The notes under the pieces were generated by a model. That model saw only the letters and a list, made by a program, of their open reading frames with translations. It was not told the origin of the DNA and searched no databases. From assembly GCA_916048145.1 (NCBI GenBank), contig CAJZGT010000019.1, forward strand, positions 1 through 13,748: a DNA stretch of 13,748 nucleotides, written 5' to 3'. The translations under genes were made by a program, and so were the position numbers. Shown in pieces: positions 7,859-13,748 of this stretch; position 1 is the stretch's first letter, and each line of letters starts with the position of its first letter. The stretch is from an uncultured Streptococcus sp. GTDB lineage: Bacteria; Bacillota; Bacilli; Lactobacillales; Streptococcaceae.

Positions 7859-9055
7859 ATGTTAATAAGAAATTATCGGAAAAATATTGGCCTGATGGCT
7901 GGAGTTGAGTTTTTTGCATTTTTAGGGATTACCAGTTTTTGGATTCTCTTTCTCAGTCAAAATGGAATGTCTCTTTGGCAGATTGGACTTCTGGAAAGTA
8001 TTTTTCATACGACCAGTCTTCTCTGTGAAATTCCATCTGGTATGTTAGCTGACCGTTATTCCTATAAGACTAACCTTTATTTAAGTCGAATAGCAGGAAT
8101 TGTGTCCTCTATTCTTATGTTGGCTGGGCAGGGAAATTTTTGGATTTATGCACTAGCTATGGCGGTAAGTGCCTTGTCTTATAATTTTGATTCAGGAACA
8201 AGCGCGGCAATGGTCTATGACTCGGCTGTAGAGGCTGGACTAAAGGAGCGTTACCTATCCATTTCAAGTTTCCTATCAGGAGTGTCAGAAGGAACCCAGT
8301 CTTTTGGGACAGTGCTAGCAGGATTTTTTGTTCATGGTCAATTGCACCTGACCTACTATATCATGATTGCGACTTCTATCATAGTTCTTTTCTTGATTTG
8401 GATGCTGAAAGAACCCAGTGTCAAGGTAGAAAAAGCTGATAGTGTGACCATGAAACAAATTATTTGGACTGTTAAGGATGAGTTGAAGAGAAATCCCATG
8501 CTTTTAAACTGGATGATTTTATCTCAGATTGTCGGAGTACTCATGTGCATGTTTTATTTTTACTATCAAAATCAGTTACCAGATTTAAGTGGTTGGCAAA
8601 TTTCAGCAGTTATGCTACTTGGTAGTCTCTTGAATATCGTCGCAGTCTATCTAGCGAGTAAGATTGGAAAGAACTATGCTGCCTTGAAGCTTTTTCCTAT
8701 TCTCGTCCTGCTGACTGGAGTTACCTACCTGCTGTCCTACTTTGGAACACCTCTAATCTATATTTTGATTTATTTGATTAGTAATGCTCTGCATGCTCTT
8801 TTTAAGCCGATTTTTGACAATGATTTGCAAGAGCGGCTCCCAAGTGAAGTAAGGGCAACCATGCTAAGTGTCTACTCTATGATGTTTAGCCTCAGTATGA
8901 TTGTCTTCTTTCCACTGACAGGCTGGTTGATTGACCATTTAGGCTTTGTACTAACATTTCTTTATTTAGGCTTCTTTTTAGTCATGATTAGCCTTCTACT
9001 AGCTATCTTTTTAGGAAAAATGGCTAAAAGAATGGATGATAAAGTGATCCCATAG
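7859..9055 (+). CDS. MFS transporter, 12 predicted membrane helices
   Basis: A 398-residue integral membrane protein of the major facilitator superfamily, probably a proton-coupled exporter. Hydrophobic segments run throughout, with a central polar loop near residues 185-220 dividing two six-helix halves. The loop between helices 2 and 3 carries GMLADRYSYK (residues 61-70), the MFS motif A. The ATG at 7859 is preferred to a GTG at 7814 because AAAGGAG lies five bases upstream and the extra 15 residues (rich in Asn, Lys) look non-coding. It is transcribed alone, divergently from the FMN reductase, and ends at its own terminator. Divergence from a redox flavoprotein with a possible operator suggests a stress or detoxification role, but that is inference and the substrate is unknown. 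Confidence 0.9.
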   Translation: MLIRNYRKNIGLMAGVEFFAFLGITSFWILFLSQNGMSLWQIGLLESIFHTTSLLCEIPSGMLADRYSYKTNLYLSRIAGIVSSILMLAGQGNFWIYALAMAVSALSYNFDSGTSAAMVYDSAVEAGLKERYLSISSFLSGVSEGTQSFGTVLAGFFVHGQLHLTYYIMIATSIIVLFLIWMLKEPSVKVEKADSVTMKQIIWTVKDELKRNPMLLNWMILSQIVGVLMCMFYFYYQNQLPDLSGWQISAVMLLGSLLNIVAVYLASKIGKNYAALKLFPILVLLTGVTYLLSYFGTPLIYILIYLISNALHALFKPIFDNDLQERLPSEVRATMLSVYSMMFSLSMIVFFPLTGWLIDHLGFVLTFLYLGFFLVMISLLLAIFLGKMAKRMDDKVIP

Positions 9056-9070
9056 ATCAAAAAAACTACG

Positions 9071-9100
9071 AAAACTTGAGTATCAAAGCTCAGGTTTTTT
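9071..9100 (+). terminator. Intrinsic terminator after the MFS gene
   Basis: AAAACTTGAG (9071-9080) pairs with CTCAGGTTTT (9089-9098) with one G-T wobble and an 8-base loop, inside a run of six T. It starts 15 bp past the stop codon. Confidence 0.85.
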
Positions 9101-9195
9101 AATAGGTTGATTTTGGAGTTGTCTTTACTTTTCCTGCTCGGTTTTAATCAAGAAAAATCGGTTTGCTTTGAAGGAAGAAATAGAATTGGTTGCTT

Positions 9196-9308
9196 ATACT
9201 CAATGAAAATCAAAGAGCAAACTAGGAAGCTAGCCGCAGGTTGCTCAAAGCACAGCTTTGAGGTTGCAGATAAAGCTGACGTGGTTTGAAGAGATTTTGG
9301 AAGAGTAT
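9196..9308 (-). repeat. BOX-type intergenic repeat (compact boxA-boxC form)
   Basis: Read on the minus strand it opens ATACTCTTCCAAAATCTC, continues TTCAAACCACGTCAGC (boxA-like) and passes into CTGCAACCTCAAAGC, CAACCTGCGGCTAGC and TTTGATTTTCATTGAGTAT (boxC-like). The ends ATACTC/GAGTAT are inverted repeats. An internal perfect hairpin, CTCAAAGC-ACA-GCTTTGAG, is at about 9244-9262. These elements are known in pneumococcus and close relatives. The distal part of boxA appears missing and no boxB copies are seen. Identification is from memory of the consensus; an RUP relative is a less likely alternative. Confidence 0.8.
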
Positions 9309-9320
9309 TCTTGCATTCGC

Positions 9321-9349
9321 TTGTAATAAAGCCCAATAGATGGTAAAAT
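9321..9349 (+). promoter_or_regulatory. Promoter of the tseB-aspB-asnS unit
   Basis: TTGTAA (9321-9326), 17 bp, TAAAAT (9344-9349). The hexamers are identical to those of the MFS promoter. The -35 starts 13 bp after the BOX element. With a start site about 7 bases after the -10, transcription would begin at the GTG start codon of the next gene. Confidence 0.7.
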
Positions 9350-9355
9350 AGACGA

Positions 9356-9844
9356 GTGAAAAAAAGACAAAACAAAGCAAAAAATAATCTACTGTGGCAG
9401 TATGGTCTAGGGATGACGATTTTGTTTGTGGTTATCAGTGCTTCCTTTCTGTATCTGGTGTTTCTGAGTATGAAACCCTATCAAACAGCTAAAAGTGAAG
9501 GAGAAAAATTAGCTCAACAGTATGCAGGATTAGAGCAGGCTGATCAGGTTGACTTATACAATGGCTTGGAATCCTATTACAGCGTTCTTGGGCGTAATAA
9601 ACAGCAAGAAGCACTTGCTGTCCTGATTGGGAAAGATGATCATAAGATTTACGTTTATCAGCTAAATCAGGGTGTTTCACAAGAAAAAGCAGAAGCGGTT
9701 TCTAAGGAAAAAGGAGCTGGCGAGATTGACAAGATTACCTTTGGCCGTTATCAAGATAAGCCAATCTGGGAAGTCAAGTCAGGCTCTGATTTTTATCTAG
9801 TAGATTTTGAAACAGGAGCATTGGTCAATAAGGAGGGCCTATGA
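9356..9844 (+). CDS. tseB: TseB/YpmB-like membrane-anchored protein (DUF5590 family)
   Basis: A 162-residue bitopic protein: a basic N-terminus (MKKRQNKAKNN), one membrane helix at about residues 14-38, then an extracytoplasmic domain ending in WEVKSGSDFYLVDFETGAL, typical of PepSY-like/DUF5590 domains. In Bacillus subtilis YpmB (TseB) affects cell-wall elongation through PBP2A and lies directly upstream of aspB and asnS; the same order here supports the assignment more strongly than the sequence does. The start is GTG, with no Shine-Dalgarno sequence and a -10 box only six bases upstream, suggesting leaderless translation. An internal ATG at 9412 would remove the basic N-terminus that orients the helix and also lacks a good ribosome site. 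The stop overlaps the aspB start by 4 bp (ATGA). Confidence 0.82.
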   Translation: MKKRQNKAKNNLLWQYGLGMTILFVVISASFLYLVFLSMKPYQTAKSEGEKLAQQYAGLEQADQVDLYNGLESYYSVLGRNKQQEALAVLIGKDDHKIYVYQLNQGVSQEKAEAVSKEKGAGEIDKITFGRYQDKPIWEVKSGSDFYLVDFETGALVNKEGL

Positions 9845-11019
9845 AACTATCCAACCGTGTTTTAGAAATGGAAGAAAGCGTCACTCTGGCTAGTGATGCA
9901 AGAGCAAAGAAGTTAAAAGCTGAAGGAAAAGATGTACTTTTCTTAACTTTAGGTCAGCCCGATTTCCATACTCCCAAAAATATTCAAGATGCAGCTGTTG
10001 CAGCCATTCGAGATGGACGTGCTTCTTTCTATACGGTAGCTTCAGGTTTGCCTGAGTTAAAAGCAGCAGTCAATACCTATTTTGAGCGTTATTATGGTTA
10101 TTCCGTGGCGGCCAACGAAGTCACATTTGCTACTGGTGCTAAGTTCTCACTCTATACTTTCTTTATGGCTGTGGTTAATCCAGGTGATGAAGTTATTATC
10201 CCAACCCCATATTGGGTTAGTTATGGAGACCAGGTCAAGATGGCAGAAGGGATTCCAGTCTTTGTCCAAGCCAAAGAAGACAATCACTTTAAAGTAACTG
10301 TGGAGCAGTTGGAAGCAGCTCGCACAGATAAGACAAAGGTTTTGGTGTTGAATTCGCCATCTAACCCCACAGGTATGATTTACACTCGTGAGGAACTCTT
10401 GGCAATCGGAAACTGGGCTGTAGAAAATGATATTCTCATCCTAGCAGATGATATCTATGGTCGCTTGGTCTACAATGGTCATGAGTTCACACCGATTTCT
10501 AGCCTATCCGAAGCGATTCGCAAGCAAACAGTGGTCATCAATGGTGTGTCTAAAACCTATGCTATGACTGGTTGGCGGATTGGTTATGCTGTCGGTGAAG
10601 CAGACATTATCGCTGCCATGTCCAAGATTGCAGGTCAAACAACCTCGAATCCGTCAGCAGTAGCCCAATATGCAGCAGTTGAGGCTCTATTAGGTGAACA
10701 AGATACTGTAGAAAGCATGCGTCAGGCTTTTGAAGAACGTCTCAATACCATTTATCCCCTTCTTGCAGAAGTGCCAGGATTTGAAGTGGTCAAACCGCAA
10801 GGAGCCTTCTACCTCTTCCCAAATGTCAAAAAGGCCATGGAGATGAAAGGCTATACAGATGTGACAGAATTTACAACCGCTATCTTAGAAGAAGCTGAAG
10901 TAGCCTTGGTAACAGGAGCAGGCTTTGGAGCGCCAGAAAATGTCCGCCTCAGCTATGCGACAGACCTAGACACGCTTAAAGAAGCAGTTAAACGCTTGAA
11001 AGTATTTATGGAAAAATAA
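9841..11019 (+). CDS. aspB: Pyridoxal-phosphate aminotransferase, aspartate aminotransferase type
   Basis: A 392-residue cytosolic class I/II aminotransferase, expected to interconvert aspartate + 2-oxoglutarate and oxaloacetate + glutamate. The PLP lysine is K238 in [17 protein letters not shown] is at 175-178, the pyridine-nitrogen Asp in ADDIYG at about 203, and the likely substrate-carboxylate Arg is R369 (NVRLSY). Length and motifs fit the I-gamma subgroup (B. subtilis AspB; streptococcal genomes often label it aspC). AAGGAGG sits four bases before the ATG, which overlaps the tseB stop, so translation is probably coupled. It is followed after 16 bp by asnS, placing aspartate supply beside asparagine use. 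Some members of this subgroup have broader specificity, so the exact substrate is family-level inference. Confidence 0.93.
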   Translation: MKLSNRVLEMEESVTLASDARAKKLKAEGKDVLFLTLGQPDFHTPKNIQDAAVAAIRDGRASFYTVASGLPELKAAVNTYFERYYGYSVAANEVTFATGAKFSLYTFFMAVVNPGDEVIIPTPYWVSYGDQVKMAEGIPVFVQAKEDNHFKVTVEQLEAARTDKTKVLVLNSPSNPTGMIYTREELLAIGNWAVENDILILADDIYGRLVYNGHEFTPISSLSEAIRKQTVVINGVSKTYAMTGWRIGYAVGEADIIAAMSKIAGQTTSNPSAVAQYAAVEALLGEQDTVESMRQAFEERLNTIYPLLAEVPGFEVVKPQGAFYLFPNVKKAMEMKGYTDVTEFTTAILEEAEVALVTGAGFGAPENVRLSYATDLDTLKEAVKRLKVFMEK

Positions 11020-11035
11020 AAGAAAAGGAAAAATA

Positions 11036-12379
11036 ATGACAAAACGTGTAACGATTATTGATGTAAAAGACTATGTTGGTCAGGAAGTGACGATTGGGGC
11101 TTGGGTTGCCAATAAATCAGGAAAAGGAAAAATTGCCTTTTTGCAATTGCGTGACGGAACAGCCTTTTTCCAAGGTGTAGCCTTTAAACCAAACTTTGTA
11201 GAAAAATTTGGTGAAGAAGTAGGAGCTGAAAAGTTTGATGTTATCAAACGCTTGAGTCAAGAAACGTCTGTTTATATGACAGGTATTGTCAAAGAAGACG
11301 AACGTTCTAAGTTTGGCTATGAGTTGGATATTACAGACATCGAAGTAATCGGTGAATCTCAAGACTACCCAATCACACCAAAAGAACACGGGACAGACTT
11401 CTTGATGGACAACCGTCACTTGTGGCTCCGTTCTCGTAAGCAAGTAGCGGTGATGCAAATTCGTAACGCGATTATCTATGCAACTTATGAGTTTTTTGAC
11501 AAGAACGGCTTCATGAAGTTTGATAGCCCAATTCTTTCAGGAAATGCAGCAGAAGATTCAACAGAACTCTTTGAAACGGACTACTTCGGAACGCCAGCTT
11601 ATTTGAGCCAGTCAGGTCAGCTTTACCTAGAAGCAGGTGCTATGGCCCTTGGTCGTGTCTTTGACTTTGGTCCAGTATTCCGTGCTGAAAAATCAAAAAC
11701 ACGCCGTCACTTGACTGAGTTCTGGATGATGGACGCAGAGTATTCATACTTGACACACGACGAGTCACTTGACTTGCAAGAAGCTTATGTAAAAGCTCTT
11801 CTTCAAGGTGTTCTTGACCGGGCGCCTCAAGCCTTGGAAACCTTGGAACGTGATACTGAGCTTTTGAAACGCTATATTGCAGAGCCATTCAAACGCATCA
11901 CTTACGATCAAGCAATTGACCTCTTGCAAGAACATGAAAATGATGAAGATGCTGATTACGAGCATCTTGAGCATGGAGATGACTTTGGTTCACCACATGA
12001 AACTTGGATTTCAAACCACTTTGGTGTACCAACATTTGTCATGAACTACCCAGCAGCCATCAAGGCCTTCTACATGAAACCAGTTCCTGGAAATCCAGAG
12101 CGCGTGCTTTGTGCAGACTTGCTTGCTCCAGAAGGTTACGGAGAAATCATCGGTGGTTCAATGCGTGAGGAAGACTATAATGCGCTTGTTGCTAAGATGG
12201 ACGAACTTGGTATGGATCGTACAGAGTATGAATTCTACCTTGACCTTCGTAAATACGGTACTGTACCACACGGTGGATTCGGAATCGGTATCGAACGTAT
12301 GGTAACCTTCGCAGCAGGAACAAAACACATCCGTGAAGCCATTCCATTCCCACGTATGTTGTACCGTATCAAACCGTAA
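11036..12379 (+). CDS. asnS: Asparaginyl-tRNA synthetase
   Basis: A 447-residue cytosolic class IIb aminoacyl-tRNA synthetase that charges tRNA-Asn with asparagine using ATP. The N-terminal OB-fold anticodon-binding domain occupies about residues 1-105 ([20 protein letters not shown]). Motif 2 is [19 protein letters not shown] at about 215-233 and motif 3 is [10 protein letters not shown] at about 413-422. ENDEDADYE in the 290-310 region fits the AsnRS-type insertion. The length is normal. AAGGAA sits upstream of the ATG. It is the last gene of the tseB-aspB-asnS unit and is closed by a terminator eight bases after its stop. Confidence 0.98.
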   Translation: MTKRVTIIDVKDYVGQEVTIGAWVANKSGKGKIAFLQLRDGTAFFQGVAFKPNFVEKFGEEVGAEKFDVIKRLSQETSVYMTGIVKEDERSKFGYELDITDIEVIGESQDYPITPKEHGTDFLMDNRHLWLRSRKQVAVMQIRNAIIYATYEFFDKNGFMKFDSPILSGNAAEDSTELFETDYFGTPAYLSQSGQLYLEAGAMALGRVFDFGPVFRAEKSKTRRHLTEFWMMDAEYSYLTHDESLDLQEAYVKALLQGVLDRAPQALETLERDTELLKRYIAEPFKRITYDQAIDLLQEHENDEDADYEHLEHGDDFGSPHETWISNHFGVPTFVMNYPAAIKAFYMKPVPGNPERVLCADLLAPEGYGEIIGGSMREEDYNALVAKMDELGMDRTEYEFYLDLRKYGTVPHGGFGIGIERMVTFAAGTKHIREAIPFPRMLYRIKP

Positions 12380-12386
12380 GAATAGG

Positions 12387-12409
12387 AAAACGCCAATGTG
12401 GCGTTTTTT
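12387..12409 (+). terminator. Intrinsic terminator after asnS
   Basis: AAAACGCC (12387-12394) pairs perfectly with GGCGTTTT (12400-12407) around the loop AATGT, with a T-run continuing to 12409. It separates asnS from the ribosomal operon. Confidence 0.92.
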
Positions 12410-12428
12410 CGCATTTCAGAGTTTTTAC

Positions 12429-12457
12429 TTGCGTAAAAAAATATTTTCTAGTATAAT
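12429..12457 (+). promoter_or_regulatory. Promoter of the rpsF-ssb-rpsR operon
   Basis: TTGCGT (12429-12434), a 17-bp A/T-rich spacer, and a consensus TATAAT (12452-12457). The expected start is near 12464. The strength fits a ribosomal-protein operon. Confidence 0.85.
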
Positions 12458-12463
12458 AGTTTA

Positions 12464-12531
12464 TTGTGAGCGAACCTCACTTACCCCTTGCAAAGTCTTG
12501 GGGTCATTAGACCAAAAGGAGGAACATATCA
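12464..12531 (+). promoter_or_regulatory. Structured leader of rpsF, possible S6:S18 autoregulatory site
   Basis: This roughly 68-nt leader has three short hairpins: GTGAG/CTCAC (12466-12470 with 12476-12480), ACCCC/GGGGT (12483-12487 with 12500-12504), and GGTC/GACC (12502-12505 with 12510-12513). The last two share bases and exclude each other, the final one sitting beside the AAAAGGAGG ribosome site (12514-12522). The S6:S18 complex is known to bind leaders of rpsF-rpsR operons in many bacteria. I do not see a clear copy of the described motif, so a control role is inference. Confidence 0.45.
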
Positions 12532-12822
12532 ATGGCTAAATACGAAATTCTTTATATTATTCGTCCAAACATTGAAGAAGAAGCTAAAAACGCTTTGGTA
12601 GCACGTTTTGACTCTATCTTGACTGACAACGGTGCAACTGTTGTTGAATCAAAATCTTGGGAAAAACGTCGTCTTGCATACGAAATCCAAGATTTCCGTG
12701 AAGGACTTTACCACATCGTTAACGTTGAAGCAAACGACGACGCAGCTCTTAAAGAGTTTGACCGTCTTTCAAAAATCAACGCTGACATTCTTCGTCACAT
12801 GATCGTCAAAATTGACGCGTAA
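12532..12822 (+). CDS. rpsF: 30S ribosomal protein S6
   Basis: A 96-residue small-subunit protein that pairs with S18 on the 16S rRNA platform. It opens [19 protein letters not shown], with the S6 signature W-[EG]-KRRLAYEI at about 43-52 and the C-terminal HMIVKIDA. The ATG has a strong AAAAGGAGG nine bases upstream. The length is normal. It is first in an operon with ssb 11 bp downstream. Confidence 0.98.
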   Translation: MAKYEILYIIRPNIEEEAKNALVARFDSILTDNGATVVESKSWEKRRLAYEIQDFREGLYHIVNVEANDDAALKEFDRLSKINADILRHMIVKIDA

Positions 12823-12833
12823 GAAGGTAAATT

Positions 12834-13304
12834 ATGATTAACAATGTTGTACTTGTAGGGCGTATGACACGTGACGCTGAGTTGCGTTATACCCCATCAA
12901 ATGTAGCAGTTGCGACTTTTACTCTTGCAGTAAACCGTACATTTAAGAGTCAAAATGGCGAACGTGAGGCTGATTTCATCAATGTCGTTATGTGGCGCCA
13001 ACAGGCTGAAAACCTTGCTAACTGGGCTAAAAAAGGCTCTCTTGTCGGGATTACAGGTCGTATTCAGACTCGTAGTTACGATAACCAGCAAGGACAACGT
13101 GTCTACGTGACAGAGGTCGTGGCTGAGAATTTCCAAATGTTGGAAAGCCGTAGTGTGCGTGAGGGTCACACAGGTGGAGCTTATTCTGCACCAAGTTCAA
13201 ACTATTCAGCGCCTACAAATTCAGTACCAGACTTTTCACGTGATGAAAATCCATTTGGAGCAACAAATCCATTGGATATTTCAGATGATGATTTACCATT
13301 CTAA
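12834..13304 (+). CDS. ssb: Single-stranded DNA-binding protein
   Basis: A 156-residue SSB that works as a homotetramer in replication, recombination and repair. The OB-fold spans residues 1 to about 105, starting [20 protein letters not shown] and including [19 protein letters not shown]. It is followed by a Gly/Ser/Asn/Pro-rich flexible linker and the acidic tip DISDDDLPF, the docking site for partner proteins. Length and operon place match the essential housekeeping SsbA rather than the shorter competence-induced SsbB of pneumococcus. AAGG precedes the ATG. It lies between rpsF and rpsR, the usual bacterial arrangement. Confidence 0.98.
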   Translation: MINNVVLVGRMTRDAELRYTPSNVAVATFTLAVNRTFKSQNGEREADFINVVMWRQQAENLANWAKKGSLVGITGRIQTRSYDNQQGQRVYVTEVVAENFQMLESRSVREGHTGGAYSAPSSNYSAPTNSVPDFSRDENPFGATNPLDISDDDLPF

Positions 13305-13335
13305 TGGACAACTAAAATTATAAAGGAGAAAAAAC

Positions 13336-13575
13336 ATGGCTCAACAACGTCGTGGCGGATTCAAACGCCGTAAAAAAGTTGATTACATCGCAGCAAACAA
13401 AATTGAATATGTTGATTACAAAGATACTGAGCTTCTTAGCCGTTTCGTTTCAGAACGTGGGAAAATCCTTCCTCGTCGTGTAACAGGAACTTCAGCTAAA
13501 AACCAACGTAAAGTAACAACAGCTATCAAACGCGCTCGCGTAATGGCTTTGATGCCTTTCGTAAACGAAGATTAA
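13336..13575 (+). CDS. rpsR: 30S ribosomal protein S18
   Basis: A 79-residue basic protein binding with S6 on the 30S platform. The core [20 protein letters not shown] then [14 protein letters not shown] and the C-terminal [12 protein letters not shown] are characteristic. A good AAAGGAG precedes the ATG. It ends the rpsF operon, with the first of two terminators beginning at its stop codon. Confidence 0.98.
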   Translation: MAQQRRGGFKRRKKVDYIAANKIEYVDYKDTELLSRFVSERGKILPRRVTGTSAKNQRKVTTAIKRARVMALMPFVNED

Positions 13576-13602
13576 AAAAGAGGTCCGGGTGGACCTCTTT
13601 TT
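13575..13602 (+). terminator. First terminator of the rpsF-ssb-rpsR operon
   Basis: AAAAAGAGGTCC (13575-13586) pairs perfectly over 12 bp with GGACCTCTTTTT (13591-13602) around the loop GGGT. The A/T ends make it potentially active in both directions. Confidence 0.92.
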
Positions 13603-13603
13603 C

Positions 13604-13625
13604 AGACCCGGTTGGGTCTTTTTTT
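13604..13625 (+). terminator. Second, tandem terminator of the operon
   Basis: AGACCC (13604-13609) pairs with GGGTCT (13614-13619) around GGTT, followed by a run of T to 13625. It begins one base after the first terminator. Confidence 0.85.
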
Positions 13626-13654
13626 CACGAGATAGTTTTTTTCTGACCTTGGCG

Positions 13655-13663
13655 TGCTATAAT
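13655..13663 (+). promoter_or_regulatory. Extended -10 promoter of the last gene
   Basis: TGC immediately before TATAAT (13658-13663) makes an extended -10 element. The -35 region is only a T-rich stretch (about 13635-13642). The start would be near 13670, about 28 bases before the ATG at 13698. Confidence 0.6.
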
Positions 13664-13697
13664 GGTAATAGAAAGAGTAAAGGTGGGTAAGTCAAAG

Positions 13698-13748
13698 ATG
13701 AATTGTACGATTAGAAATATGATTAAGTCTGATATTGAATCCTTATCT
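13698..13748 (+). CDS. N-terminus of a probable GNAT N-acetyltransferase, cut by the window edge
   Basis: Seventeen codons are visible (MNCTIRNMIKSDIESLS), open to the right edge. The IR-x-M-x-x-x-D-I-x-x-L pattern is the usual first strand and start of helix 1 of GNAT acetyltransferases, but there is too little for certainty and no substrate can be guessed. AAAGGTGG lies 11 bases upstream, a rather long spacing. An in-frame GTG at 13683 is an alternative start. The promoter just upstream and the double terminator before it indicate a separate transcription unit. Confidence 0.5.
   Translation, partial: MNCTIRNMIKSDIESLS

Noticed and set aside
9107..9289. Plus-strand frame of 60 codons after the MFS gene
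   Set aside because: It runs into the BOX element, has no ribosome site and matches nothing recognisable.
1..13748. CRISPR array, tRNA or rRNA genes, complete insertion sequence or prophage genes
   Set aside because: No regularly spaced direct repeats, cloverleaf sequences, transposase or phage proteins were seen.

Overview
The window looks like the chromosome of a mitis-group Streptococcus (S. mitis, S. oralis or S. pneumoniae type). The pointers are AT-rich composition, a YSIRK signal peptide, mucin-binding (MucBP / Muc_B2) surface proteins with an LPXTG-type anchor, a pneumococcal-type BOX repeat, and the gene orders tseB-aspB-asnS and rpsF-ssb-rpsR. Species cannot be fixed from the sequence alone.

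Region 1 (2-6796) encodes two large tandem surface proteins. The first is cut by the left edge. It has MucBP, Muc_B2 and Mub-like repeats, a Pro-Thr wall-spanning stretch and an LPKTA sorting signal. A terminator follows it. The second is essentially complete, with a YSIRK signal, a helical region, a beta-rich adhesin-like region, the same MucBP+Muc_B2 module and Pro/Thr-rich stalks. Instead of an LPXTG anchor and membrane anchor it ends in a His/Arg-rich basic tail. A bidirectional terminator (6849-6890) closes the region.

Region 2 (6923-9055) holds a divergent pair: a leftward NAD(P)H-dependent FMN reductase-family flavoprotein and a rightward 12-TM MFS transporter. They share a 390-bp intergenic region containing two recognisable promoters, a 16-bp perfect palindrome in the reductase leader and a second inverted repeat near the transporter promoter. 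A terminator and then a compact BOX element (9196-9308) follow the transporter.

Region 3 (9321-12409) is the conserved Firmicutes block tseB (ypmB)-aspB-asnS. Its promoter lies so close to the tseB GTG that a leaderless mRNA is predicted. tseB and aspB overlap by 4 bp, asnS follows after 16 bp, and an intrinsic terminator ends the unit.

Region 4 (12429-13625) is the rpsF-ssb-rpsR operon for ribosomal proteins S6 and S18 and the single-stranded DNA-binding protein. It has a near-consensus promoter, a structured leader that may be an autoregulatory site, and two tandem terminators. The window ends in the first 17 codons of a probable GNAT acetyltransferase behind an extended -10 promoter.

Regions 3 and 4 are ordinary housekeeping genes. 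The accessory and more unusual content is the surface-protein pair and the divergent reductase/transporter region.
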